This document shows positions 51,680 to 61,667 of a stretch of DNA of 64,000 nt, piece by piece. Source of the DNA: Agapanthus africanus. Taxonomy: Eukaryota > Streptophyta > Magnoliopsida > Asparagales > Amaryllidaceae. The notes under the pieces were generated by a model that saw only the letters and a list, made by a program, of their open reading frames with translations, made no database searches and had not been told where the DNA came from. The stretch is taken from contig JASDDO010000016.1 of assembly GCA_030015575.1 (NCBI GenBank), forward strand, positions 68,445,396 through 68,509,395, written 5' to 3'. The position numbers and the translations under genes are program-made. The number at the start of each line of letters is the position of its first letter. The first letter of the stretch is position 1.

Positions 51680-51876
51680 CGTCGCAAACTTTAGTAGGCG
51701 GCCGCACCCCCGGCGCCGTCGACCAAGTGCACCAAGGCGGAACACCGCACCGCGAGCACCCGAACGGATGCTTTCGGCGACGGGGTTCTCCTATAGTCAC
51801 TTGGTCGGGGCTATGGAGTGAGGCTGTCTATTAAGTTTACCCGGCGAGTATCCGCGTACGCTACGTGATTGCGACG
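51680..51876 (-). mobile_element. GC-rich module with CGTCGCAA...TTGCGACG ends, copia-C copy
   Basis: 197 bp, the reverse complement of the module at 32744-32941 with few differences and the same 8-bp inverted ends. It sits at the same place in the leader, so it was acquired before copies B and C separated. Confidence 0.5.
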
Positions 51877-52161
51877 GACTTTTGATCACATCAAAATTCT
51901 GTGGCAACCGATCAAGTGAGACTAAACTGCTATGTTTATAATATTCATTCCGTTATCTCATAACTATTTGTGAATTCAATTATTGTATCACATTCCGGAT
52001 AAACAAAAAATGCTAAACTTTTCGATCGAACAATCGAACACCCAAGTTTTCCCGATACTACTCAACACATGAAATAAGTCTAACAACATTCAGTTCGTGC
52101 CTCAGTACCAACGGTCCAGCCGTAGAAGGGTCAAGCCAATGCCTCACATGTGGCACGCCGT

Positions 52162-52193
52162 ACTGCCCCAAACCCGAAGGTTCAAAGGGCAGT
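52162..52193 (-). other. Copia-C leader stem-loop
   Basis: ACTGCCCC/GGGCAGT outer stem and AACC/GGTT inner stem; the loop reads TTCG on the minus strand where B and Copia-1 have TTAG. Confidence 0.75.
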
Positions 52194-52533
52194 TCAAGAC
52201 GGTCACATAATCGAGTTAAGGTTTGTGTCTTCTAGAGGGTCCATCGCGTTACTTGCACTACTTAGAACGTCGTTAAACTACGGAAAAATCCAATACTTGG
52301 AAATTTCCCGACAGGGGAAAAGTTGGGTATTTATATCCGGTCGAACTTTTTAACATATTCTAAAAATATCCGGAAAAGCACACAGACAGAATTAGACAAT
52401 CCGATCGATACACCGAGTCCCTGATACAACCCAGAAAATTCAACTCTTTAAAAAATATTAAAAATTCCCAGAAACACCAACAATAAACTATAGGAATTAC
52501 TATGCAGAAAAATGTGCCAGAGGAAACCAACAT

Positions 52534-52580
52534 GCCGCGGAACCGCCTCCTTAGGCATGCATATGCGGCGGTTCCGCCGC
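52534..52580 (-). repeat. Paired GC palindromes in copia-C leader
   Basis: GCCGCGGAACCGCC (52534-52547) and GCGGCGGTTCCGCCGC (52565-52580). The GCGGAACCGC core is the same as in B, while the outer pairs of the arms have changed. The distance from the primer site is about 198 nt. Confidence 0.85.
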
Positions 52581-52766
52581 ACAATGAACGATTCAGAGCC
52601 CCCGTTTTAAACAGTAATTCTTAGAATATTTCACTGAGGTTTCTGAATATTTTTAATCGGGAAAAAACCCAGTTTTTCAAAATTGTCCAGAGAGCACGTT
52701 AAAATCGGGGTTTCGGGTCGATCGGACTTCTAACTCCGTCTAGACTTCGCCTAAGGCTCTAGCTAG

Positions 52767-52778
52767 GCTCTGATACCA
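52767..52778 (-). other. Primer-binding site of copia-C (initiator Met tRNA)
   Basis: GCTCTGATACCA on the plus strand is TGGTATCAGAGC on the minus strand, one base from the 5' LTR. Confidence 0.92.
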
Positions 52779-52779
52779 C

Positions 52780-55005
52780 TGTAGGGTTCCTAGGCACTCT
52801 AATGGAGTCTTGCAAGTGATCAAACATGCCAATTTCTAAAAATTCCGGTGCCGAGAAAACCTAGAACGGATCATTGGCTAGATATATAGGCGAAGCAAGC
52901 ATGTAATCGAATCAAATGCTAAGGGAAAGTGACTACAACCTTTGTAGATCCGGTCCACCACTTCCTAAGCTCCGCGATGATCTCCCACCGCTGTCCAAAT
53001 CGAACTCATGACTCTAGCATTGGCATAGTCGAAAAATGGGCGGGCTTGATCGTCGGTTCGATGCCGAAGATGATCTACGTCGAGGCATCACAAGAACAAG
53101 CTCCAACTTCACCAAGCCATGAAAACTTGTGAAGAAAACACCCTATACAACTTGGCAAGAGGTAGAGGATGAAGAAATAGGAAGTGGGTAAACTTTAGAA
53201 TTGGATTTCTCACTTGTTTTAGCTAGTTTCCATTGAAGAGGCAAGCTTTTTCTTCATGTTGAAGAAGATGAAGAAGAAGAAGAAGATATGATAAGTTATA
53301 TGTAAATGATAAATAAATCAATACTTATCATTTACTAACCCTTGGTTAGTTGTAGAGAATGGACCATGGTTAACTTGAATGGTTAGGGTTAAGGATGAGA
53401 CAAGAATGGTGACTTGGTCAAAGTTTCAAGAAACTTCAACTAAAACCAAAACTAGCAACCATTCTTTTTCTCTTTATCCTTTTCTTTTTCCAAAATAAAC
53501 AAAAGAATAAATAAATGAATAAGTAAATAAAAAGAAAACCCTAATCATAAACTTAACCATGGTCTAATTCTTTATACTAACCCTAGCTTGCATGTATCAT
53601 CAAACATGATACAATCATGTGCACAAAATATATCACATATACAGTGTGTACAAACCAAGTGAGTAAATCCATTTAAAGTGAACCAATACTAGTTAATGCA
53701 AAGTAATATATCAAATATATAATTATACATTAAATCATTAAATCAACACTTGATTCAATGATCCGGTTATATCACATATAACCGGCTAGTATCCAATGTA
53801 TCGGCTTATCGAATCAATCCTTGATTCGATAACTAGGTTATATCGCATACAACCATTCGACACATTCATCGCGAGAATGACATACGGTATCACATACACG
53901 CATTATTCTCGGTCCCGCACATATCTCATATGCGCTCCTATTTCGTTTCGCTTGAGCCAGGAAACCTCTGTGTAGGACTCTAAAGACTCGTCAATACGCC
54001 GGCAGCGGATGATGATCATATCAAACACCCACAAGCCGCAAGCGGTCTGCTAAACGTAACGGCCACCCGGGTATTGAGCGATCAGAAGATCGACGAGCAA
54101 GCCCGCTCACACTCCTGTGAATCCAACCAGTAACACTTACCGTATAGTCCGGTCTGTTCCTCTGATATGTCGCATATCTTGCCTAGGGGTGGTAAACGTC
54201 AGACCCCAGTAGCTTGATAAGTCATGCCGACGTGAGGTCCATAACATTCGTGAAACTACTGATAACTCTTACCAGTATATCACTGCAACCCTGGCCAGGG
54301 ATTTCCTGTTATGGCCAGTCGAGCATAGCATAACATCAACCCCCAATACCGGGAGAGACGAATCCCCTCCTATCGCTCATTGCCTCCATGTGAATCGGGA
54401 CTGTACCCAAAAACCACCTGTTTGCACAACTCAGTAGAGCCGTGGTAGGGTGGAAATCAAAGCACAGTGGGAGACACACAAGACTCTATGACGATCTCAG
54501 GTCAACAGACTAAGCTGTACCAGTGTCACCAGAGAACTGCCATCTCACGTGAGGTATAATACCATCTGGGAGTTCTCGACGAGTCCGTTCAGTGTACCCA
54601 GTCATCACTGAGCACCCGTATACCATCTCTGATGTCAAACACCAATGGATATGGGATCATCCATCGCCCATCGCATGGGTCGAGAAGATATACGCTAGTC
54701 TACTCTGGAATATCGATGCCCCGTCTCGATATTCCCACGACTAGGAACAATGAAGGATGTACTCATTGACTACCCAGGCCCTACTAGTATGATCTGCATC
54801 ATAGCCCTGGAAGTCGGGAACACATCCTAAGGGCTTTATCAATATGTAATCAGAGAGACAGAAAGTATACATGTTAAGATAAAGAGCAACCAGATAACGT
54901 ACTATCATGTCGAGCAAGAAAGTCCTACCTATATATGTCCCAGTATCCACTACAATATACATCCAATGTACAGTAATGGCCTCTAGGGCATACATATAAC
55001 TAACA
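52780..55005 (-). repeat. 5' LTR of copia-C
   Basis: 2226 bp, the same length as the 3' LTR and about 99% identical by eye, bordered by the ATATG duplication on the right. Confidence 0.93.
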
Positions 55006-55067
55006 ATATGTACAACAATGTCCTCTAGGGCATATACATAACTAATAATCTCCCACTTTTACTAAGG

Positions 55068-55334
55068 TCAGCTGTTGTAGTATCTCATACCCAATCTCCC
55101 GAAGAGTCTCTCAATTTGTATTTGAGGAATGTCCTTCGTGAGTGGATCCGCAGTGTTGTCCTTCGTGTCAACTCTCCTAACCTCGATCTCCCTGCGATCA
55201 ACTATCTCCCGGATCAGGTGATACCGCCTCAGAATATGTCTGGACTTCTTATGGGACCTGGGTTCTTTGGCTAAAGCCACAACTCCATTGTTATCACAAT
55301 ACAGAGGTATTGGATGCTCAATGGACGGAACCAC
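55068..55334 (-). pseudogene. RNase H C-terminal part of copia-O (fossil)
   Basis: The peptide IPLYCDNNGVVALAKEPRSH followed by KKSRHILRRYHLIREIV and VDTKDNTADPLTKDI is the standard C-terminal RNase H of plant copia elements, which removes RNA from the RNA-DNA hybrid during reverse transcription. It ends just before the polypurine tract, the normal place. Confidence 0.88.
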
Positions 55335-55517
55335 ACTAAGTTCAGTGATGAACTTCTTTATCCAGACAGCCTTTTTGGCTGCATCGTTGGCAGCGATTTA
55401 TTCAGCCTCTATCTTTGAGTCCGCCATGGTTTCCTGTTTGGAACTCTTCCAACAAACTGCCTCTCCATTTAGGGTAAAGACAAATCCCGAGTGCGACTTA
55501 GAGTCGTCCTTATCACT

Positions 55518-56650
55518 TTAGAAGCTCGAATCGGTAAAGGACTCCACCTGGAGTTCTTCGTTACCATACACCAAGAACATCTCATTAGTCCTTCTCAAGT
55601 ACTTGAGAATGTTCTTCACAGTTGTCCAGTGATTCTCTACAGGATCTGCTTGATACATAGTTACTACACTTAGTGAGTATGCTAAATCGGGTCTGGTACA
55701 TAGCATCGCGTACATGATAGAGCCTACTGCCGAAGCATAGGGTATCCCTTGCATGCGAGCTCTTTCCAAATCAGTCTTGGGAGACATTTCTTTGGAAAGA
55801 GTGAGTCCAGAGATCGTGGGTAAGTTCCCACGCTTGGATTCTTCCATACTAAACCTCTTTAGTATGGTGTCAATGTACCTGGATTGGGACAATCCCAGTA
55901 TCCGTCTAGATCTATCTCTATAGATCTTAATCCCCAAAATGCAGGAGGCATCACCTAGATATTTCATTGAGAATCTATGTGATAAGAAGAGCTTGAACGA
56001 GTGCAGCATAGGAATATCATTTCCTATCAAGAGTATGTCATCCGCGTACAATACGAGGAAGACAACCTTACTCTCTACCACCTTCTTGTATATACAAGGT
56101 TCATCTATGTTTTTGATGAAGTCAAACTCTTTGACTACCACATCAAAACATATGTTCTAACTCCGTGATGCCTGCTTCAACCCATAGATGGATTTAAGCA
56201 GCTTGCAGACCTTTCCGCTGCTCCCACTGTCTACGAAGCCCTCTGTCTGTATCATGTACACACACTCTTCTAAATCACCATTTAGAAAGGCGGTTTTAAC
56301 ATCCATTTGCCAGATTTCGTAGTCATGGAATGCAGCAATGGAAAGTAGGATCCGGATGGACTTAAGCATAGTCAATGGATAAAAGGTTTCGTCATAATGC
56401 ACACCTGGTCGTTGACGAAACCCTTTGCAACAAGTCTAGCTTTGAAAGTCTCAACTTTTCCATCTACACCAAGTTTCTTCTTAAAGATCCATTTGCTCCC
56501 AATGGGTTTTACCCCTTCAGGAGCAACTTCCAAAGTCCATACTTTGTTGGTGTACATGGATTCCATCTCAGATCCCATTGCATCCATCCATTTAACAGAG
56601 TCACCACTCGTGATGGCCTGCTCGAAACTAGTCGGGTCATCATCTTCCAT
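55518..56650 (-). pseudogene. Reverse transcriptase of copia-O (fossil)
   Basis: On the minus strand the tract begins with the fingers region (SKWIFKKKLGVDGKVETFKA), then DVKTAFLNGDLEECVYM, SIYGLKQASRSW and the catalytic YADD motif in VLYADDILLIGND, and then LGIKIYRDRSRRILGLSQSR. The wording is that of the Angela/TAR/Tork side of Ty1/copia. It would copy element RNA into DNA. The tract is broken in a few places. Domain identity is certain; sublineage is inference. Confidence 0.9.
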
Positions 56651-56722
56651 GATGCAATCCTCGCTCCCACCATCAACGAGAAAACCGTAGTATCTCTCAG
56701 GTGGATGAGTAACCCAACTAGA

Positions 56723-58111
56723 TCAGCGGAGAGACGAGGATTCGTCGGGAACTACTGAATCCTCTGGTTCCATTAAATCTTCAGTTGCAGTTTGTGCTGC
56801 TGGAACTTCTTCCAGCTCCACCTCTTCGCCACTAATTTCTTTTGCAAGAAATTCCTTTTCCAAAAAGGTGGCATATTGAGAAACAAACACCTTTTGTTCC
56901 TCAATGTTGTAGAAAATATATCCTTGTGAATTCTTAGGATATTCCACAAACTTGCAAAGAACTGATCGTGCCTCGAGTTTGTCCGGATTTTGCCTTTTGA
57001 CATAGGCCGGACAACCCCATATCTTAACTCGTTTAAATTATGGTCTCTTCCCACTCCATATCTCATGTGGTGTGGTAGGTACAGATTTAGATGGAACTTG
57101 ATTCAATAGGTATGTTGCTGTCTCCAGCGCATAACCCCAAAAGGAAATAGGCAACTCAGCAGAGCTCATCATAGAGCGCACCATATCTAATTGGGTGCGA
57201 TTCCTCCGCTCCGATACACCATTGTGCTATGGTGTATAAAGAGGAGTAAGCTGAGAGAGAATCCCATTCTCTTTTAAATAGTCCAGAAATTCATTGCTCA
57301 AGTATTCTCCTCCTCGATTAGATCGAAGGATTTTAATACTTTTACCCGTTTGGTTCTCGACTTCGTGTTTATATTTCCTGAATTTCTCAAAAGCTTCAGA
57401 CTTGTGTTTGAACAGGAACACATGTCCGTATCTTGAGAGATCGTCAGTGAATGTAATGAAGTAAGAGGAACCATTCCTGGCATGTGTAGACATGGGACAA
57501 CATACATTACTATATATCAGTCCAAAGAGTTCCTTAACTCTTTCTCCGTGTCCACTAAACGGAGTTTTGGTCATTTTGCCTTTGAGACATGACTGGTAAG
57601 TGTCATAAGATGAAAATTCGAACGGATTCAAATATCCATCTTTATGTAACTTAGCTAGTCGTGTCGCATTGATATGACCAAGTCTACAATGCCACAAGAA
57701 GAATTCGTTCATTTCTGAACTTTTCCTCTTGTGTGTGTTCTGTATATTAAGAACTGTGTTTTGATTTAGAACGTATATGCCATTATGTAACGAGCCTGAT
57801 CCAATCAACTTTTGATTTAGGAAGATGTTCATAACATTATCCTGTATTACAAAATTATATCCTTCTTTACTTAATAAAGAAACTGATATAATGTTGCATA
57901 TCATGTTCGGTATATAATAGCATTCGTTCAGAATCAATGTATTACCACTTGGTAATACAAGGTGATATTCCCCAACTGCTTTGGCTGCAACATTTGCACC
58001 ATTCCCTACTCTTACGGAATGATCACCCATTCCCAGTTCTCTACCTCTCTTTAGCCCATGCAATATATTGCATATGTGGGATCCTGATCCGGTATCTAAT
58101 GCCCAGGACAT
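56723..58111 (-). pseudogene. Protease and integrase of copia-O (fossil)
   Basis: On the minus strand it opens with WALDTGSGSHICN, the aspartic protease DTGS motif, then the pre-integrase zinc-binding region (HCRLGHINATRLAKLH), then the integrase core (YFITFTDDLSRYGHVFLFKH, and RSNRGGEYLSNEFLDYLKEN). The linker towards RT follows. The integrase would insert the DNA copy. A few breaks are present. Confidence 0.88.
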
Positions 58112-58367
58112 AGAGTGAACTGAAAAAACAGTTCTCGGTAACTAACACATCCGAAGAAGATGCATCAACATGCTTATTCTTCGTTTGGTCTGCGTGAGAA
58201 TCCGGATATTCTCCTATTCCCTGCTCGGACTTATAACATTTATAAGTAGGAGCGGGACCAACGTTCCTCTGCTCAGTATAACAAGCGGGTTCAGTCAATA
58301 CATCCATGTTATTATCTTGATTAAGGCCTGATATGGTCGCTACCTGGAGAGAGAGAGAAGAAAACAC
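58041..58367 (-). pseudogene. Polyprotein start of copia-O (fossil)
   Basis: This encodes SLQVATISGLNQDNNMDVL and the Lys/Gln-rich stretch shared with copies B and C (PAPTYKCYKSEQGIGEYPDS). It aligns only at its start with the gag of Copia-1 (MAVTMTGLK) and lacks a recognisable gag domain and zinc knuckle. Confidence 0.7.
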
Positions 58368-58542
58368 TTTAGCGTGCGCTCTTGCAAGAATAGATTGGTT
58401 AATATCTTATCTAATCAGGATGGCTCCTACTGTTTTAATCAAATCTTCCTTCAAACCCTAAAAGGTAAGATTAGCCGAGATTAATTACACCTTACAAGTT
58501 CGTCAATTTTTCAGCCAGATCAGTGTTGGTACTTTGAGGGAG

Positions 58543-60277
58543 TGATCGCACGCTTTTGGCGTGTCGGATGTTCAAAGTTCTAAAGTTATAACCGCGATCA
58601 GGACGGTGTCGCTTTGCAGCTAGCCGGTTGAGCACGGGTCGATCCACAGGGAGATGGTTGTATGTCCGTTCTTGTCTTAGACGAGTCAATAAAGAATGTG
58701 TATATGTTTATTCGATTCTAACCTATGTGTTATATGCAAGTATAAAGTTGTTAAGAAAAAGATACGAAATTGTAAGCTAAAGAAATCCGCACTAAAAACC
58801 TTTGAGCCGAGTCTTGACCAATTGAAGCTAGAGCAATCGGCAACAACGTGGATTAGGGGATTTAAGCACGGTATTCGTGGAATCCGGCTTATTTACCCTT
58901 GTCCTTCCGTTCTTGTCTCTTGCTTTCGCCTCCGGCCAAACCGAACGCAACCGGTCGCGGTTAGGAATCACCGTTACCTTGGTAGGGTAGGGTGCCTAAC
59001 GGAGCGCTTGCGTAACGTTTGGACGGAGTACAATGGAAAATAACGGGAAAAGGAAATGAGCAAAGAAATATTAACTTACAATACCGTATTTATTCTTAAC
59101 AACGATAATTACAACCATTCATAAAAACGAACCAAAAAGAGCAAAAGAAAAGAAAAGATTACAAGTAAGTAAGTGCATGGAATTTAAGTGCAAGAAAGTA
59201 AAGCATGAATGTAAAGCAAGTAATAAAAAGCAAGAAAGAAATAAGCAAGAAAGTAATTACAAGAACATAGAACTCAAGACAAGCATAGGATCAATAGCCA
59301 ATCCTTAAACTTGCAAGCTCAATCAAGAGGTTGCAAGATCAAGAGAAGGGTAAAGAACTCTTGTGAAATGAAGCACTAATTCCATAAGAAGATACAACCC
59401 TTGAAATCAATAACAAACCCTTAAACTTTCAAGCTCAATGAAGAGGTTGAAAAATCAAGAGAAAGCAAGGATCTCAAGGGGAAGCTAAAACAAAAGAATG
59501 ATACAAAAACCCTCATCTTCATTTCATCATCCACTCAAAAAGCTCTCACTACAATTTTCATGGAGGAAAGAATGAAGAAGAAGAAGAAGACTAAACTACA
59601 CTAAAAGAGGCTAAAGAACTTAACACTTTGGCTTGGAAAGAACTGGGGTATTTATAGGCAGGGAATTGGAAACCTAGGGCAATAATCTGGCTCCATATAT
59701 AAAGTCCAAACTACCCATAAAAAATCATCAGACGAAGAGCCTACATGGCCGCGGTTCCGCGGCCTAAGCACGCTAATGCAGCGGAACCGCGGCCATATAG
59801 AGGGGTTAGCTTGTCGTTTTCTTGTGGGTTTCTTGTGTTGCTATTTGCTTCTGTTTAACAGGTCCAAAATGTCAAGATTATTCCATGATTTCTTCAGATC
59901 AGCAATAGTCCAAAATGGCATCAAAAATAATACTTTTGACCTTTTCTTCCTCGAGCTCCACGCACCCATTGATTCTTGTGCAGCCCCCCTCGTGCTTTGT
60001 GCTTGTCCGAGACACGAATTACCACTGTCATATGTCTTGTCTCTGGAACTCGTACTCGGCACTGGACGGATATGGATGACCGCAACCCGGCTTTTATCTG
60101 TTGTCAACATATGTTCTGTATTTTGGCGTAACTGTGGAGATTTTGTATCATTTGCGTTATTTTGGACTAGGAACCTGTAGTCTGTAAATATTTAGCAAAC
60201 ACAGATTAACAGTACCTACCTATAAACAAACGAGCGTAAGAATGGGTGGTATAAAATGCAATATTCTGTTATGAACA
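58543..60277 (-). repeat. 3' LTR of element R
   Basis: 1735 bp, TG...CA on the minus strand. A TATAAATA box on the minus strand lies at 59649-59656 and the GC palindrome pair at 59747-59794, about 90 bp before it. A GAA microsatellite lies at 59574-59590. Confidence 0.85.
59747..59794 (-). repeat. Paired GC palindromes in element R LTR
   Basis: GGCCGCGGTTCCGCGGCC (59747-59764) and GCAGCGGAACCGCGGCC (59778-59794), 13 bases apart. The layout matches that in element A: inverted pair, then a TATA-like box about 100 bp downstream. Confidence 0.85.
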
Positions 60278-61667
60278 AATACCCCCAAACTTAACTTTTG
60301 CTCGTCCCGAGCAAAACCAATTATTCACAAAAATAAAATCCTAACCGCACTTTCGCAGGGAACGCGATTGCACTGAGCACGTGAAACAAGCCGTTAAACC
60401 TCTAGGTGTCCCTAGTAGGAGGAGTGTTGTCTCCTGAGGGTTTTCAGCGGATTACACCCACAAAATCCCGTCAAGCTAGTGTCATAAGTTAACGTCGATT
60501 CTACTCCTACAGTTTAGTATTTACGTTAGAAATTCTATCATCCTAAGTTAGAAATATCCAACCCTTATTTTTCACACCTCCTATCTATTTAACCTTGGAT
60601 CTCCTGAGTTTTCCTTCTAAAGTGCGGCCTCAAATCAGGGATTTTTATCAACTTTACAGAAAACACAAGTCTTATTCTTTATTTCTATCTTTTATCCAAA
60701 CATCGATTGTATACCCCTACGTGTGTGTGTATTTGCACCCCTACACTCAAGAATTCAATTCAAGCTATAATACCCTTGTCCTAATACCTAACACTACTTC
60801 TTTTCATTAAAGATGGACGGATTTGCTCACACACCTTTCATGCGACTATTAATGCTTCTTGAGGCACTAACGACCGATTACTGAATATGTGAACTTTAAA
60901 GCGTAAATAGCAGTTTCCAGGTCCTGACTTTATTCTATTTTTTCTTTTTATTTTTCTTTTTCTTTTTCTTTTTTCTTTTTCAAGATCGGATATATTTTTC
61001 AATATGCTCTTTTGGTGTTTAGCTTTAAATACCATTTTTTCTTTCATACTAGGCTTTCAGGCAAGAGTATTTCTAGGTATCCTCTATTATCCCAAGTTTC
61101 AAGGTGCGTGTAAGTGCAGTTTGTAGGGTATATACTTTCTAAATTTGAACTCAAGAAAAGAAACTATTTTTGAGACTTATCTTCCAGTAAAGCTTCAATA
61201 CTTTCCCTTCATCTTGACTTAACTCAAGAACTGAACTCAAAAAACTGTAAAGACGTATACTTACCAAAGTTAGACAGAATGAGGGTTATTTTAAGGATTT
61301 TCAATTCCTAAGTCTAGAATTTAGTTATTTCTAACATATCAACTAAACTTTCAGAAAAAATCTAAGTTACCCTATTAGCTAACTTGACGACAAAGTTTTT
61401 ATATTTTTTTGGAAAATTTTCAATTTTTGTGGATTTTTAATAAGGTATGCAAATTCAAAATATACAAATGAATGCAAAGGAAGAAAGCTTACCGAACACA
61501 CCCCCAAACTTAAACTTGACAGTGCCTCACTGTCAGGCTACACCAAGAGGGTCAAAATTGTCGGTGCTCCCTAGAAACAAATTATATACAAAACAAAAAG
61601 AAAACCAAAAAGATATATACAAAAAAAGGTTTCCCCCCAAACTTAAGTGAAACGGTGTTTCCACTGT
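60278..61667 (-). other. Polypurine tract and 3' non-coding region of element R
   Basis: Minus-strand AAGTTTGGGGGTATT abuts the LTR. The region holds the block at about 60345-60470 nearly identical to 10556-10690 of element A, a stem-loop at 61517-61535, and a second AAGTTTGGGGGT at about 61499-61511. No coding frame is credible. Confidence 0.8.
61517..61535 (-). other. Stem-loop in element R 3' region
   Basis: TGACAGTG, 3-base loop, CACTGTCA. The stem is identical to that in element A at 9424-9443; the loop differs in length. Confidence 0.75.

Larger units (their letters stand above)
49640..52766 (-). other. Leader of copia-C
   Basis: Minus-strand counterpart of the copia-B leader. It has three palindromes at 50060, 50140 and 50236, the 197-bp GC-rich module at 51680-51876, the stem-loop at 52162-52193 and the paired GC palindromes at 52534-52580. 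Confidence 0.75.
44578..55005 (-). mobile_element. Copia-C: Ty1/copia element on the minus strand, both ends present, inserted in the copia-O LTR
   Basis: Two LTRs of exactly 2226 bp (44578-46803 and 52780-55005) flank a 5976-bp interior. The flanks are ATATG at 44573-44577 and at 55006-55010, a perfect target duplication. The primer site and polypurine tract are in place. By eye the LTRs differ at about 1% of positions, so the insertion is young. The interior nonetheless holds a polyprotein broken many times, so this copy was probably already defective when it moved, using enzymes made elsewhere. Lineage: Angela/TAR/Tork-like, inferred. Confidence 0.93.
21721..55047 (-). repeat. 3' LTR of copia-O, minus strand, split by T3 and copia-C
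   Basis: Three pieces make one LTR of about 2.2 kb: 21721-22321, 43031-44577 and 55011-55047. The first begins TGTAGGGTT, the plus-strand view of a copia LTR end. The pieces are joined across T3 by the repeated AGGGT (22317-22321 and 43026-43030) and across copia-C by the repeated ATATG (44573-44577 and 55006-55010). The last piece is followed by ATCTCCCACTT, the minus-strand copia polypurine tract GTGGGAGAT. It lies within gag of Copia-1. Confidence 0.88.
55048..58542 (-). mobile_element. Interior of copia-O, minus strand, interrupted by element R
   Basis: From the polypurine tract GTGGGAGAT next to 55047 it runs, on the minus strand, back through RNase H, RT, integrase, protease and the start of the polyprotein, to a piece of leader (58368-58542) that is cut by element R. 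The 5' LTR and most of the leader should lie beyond the window. This is the best preserved copia coding tract here. Confidence 0.88.
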
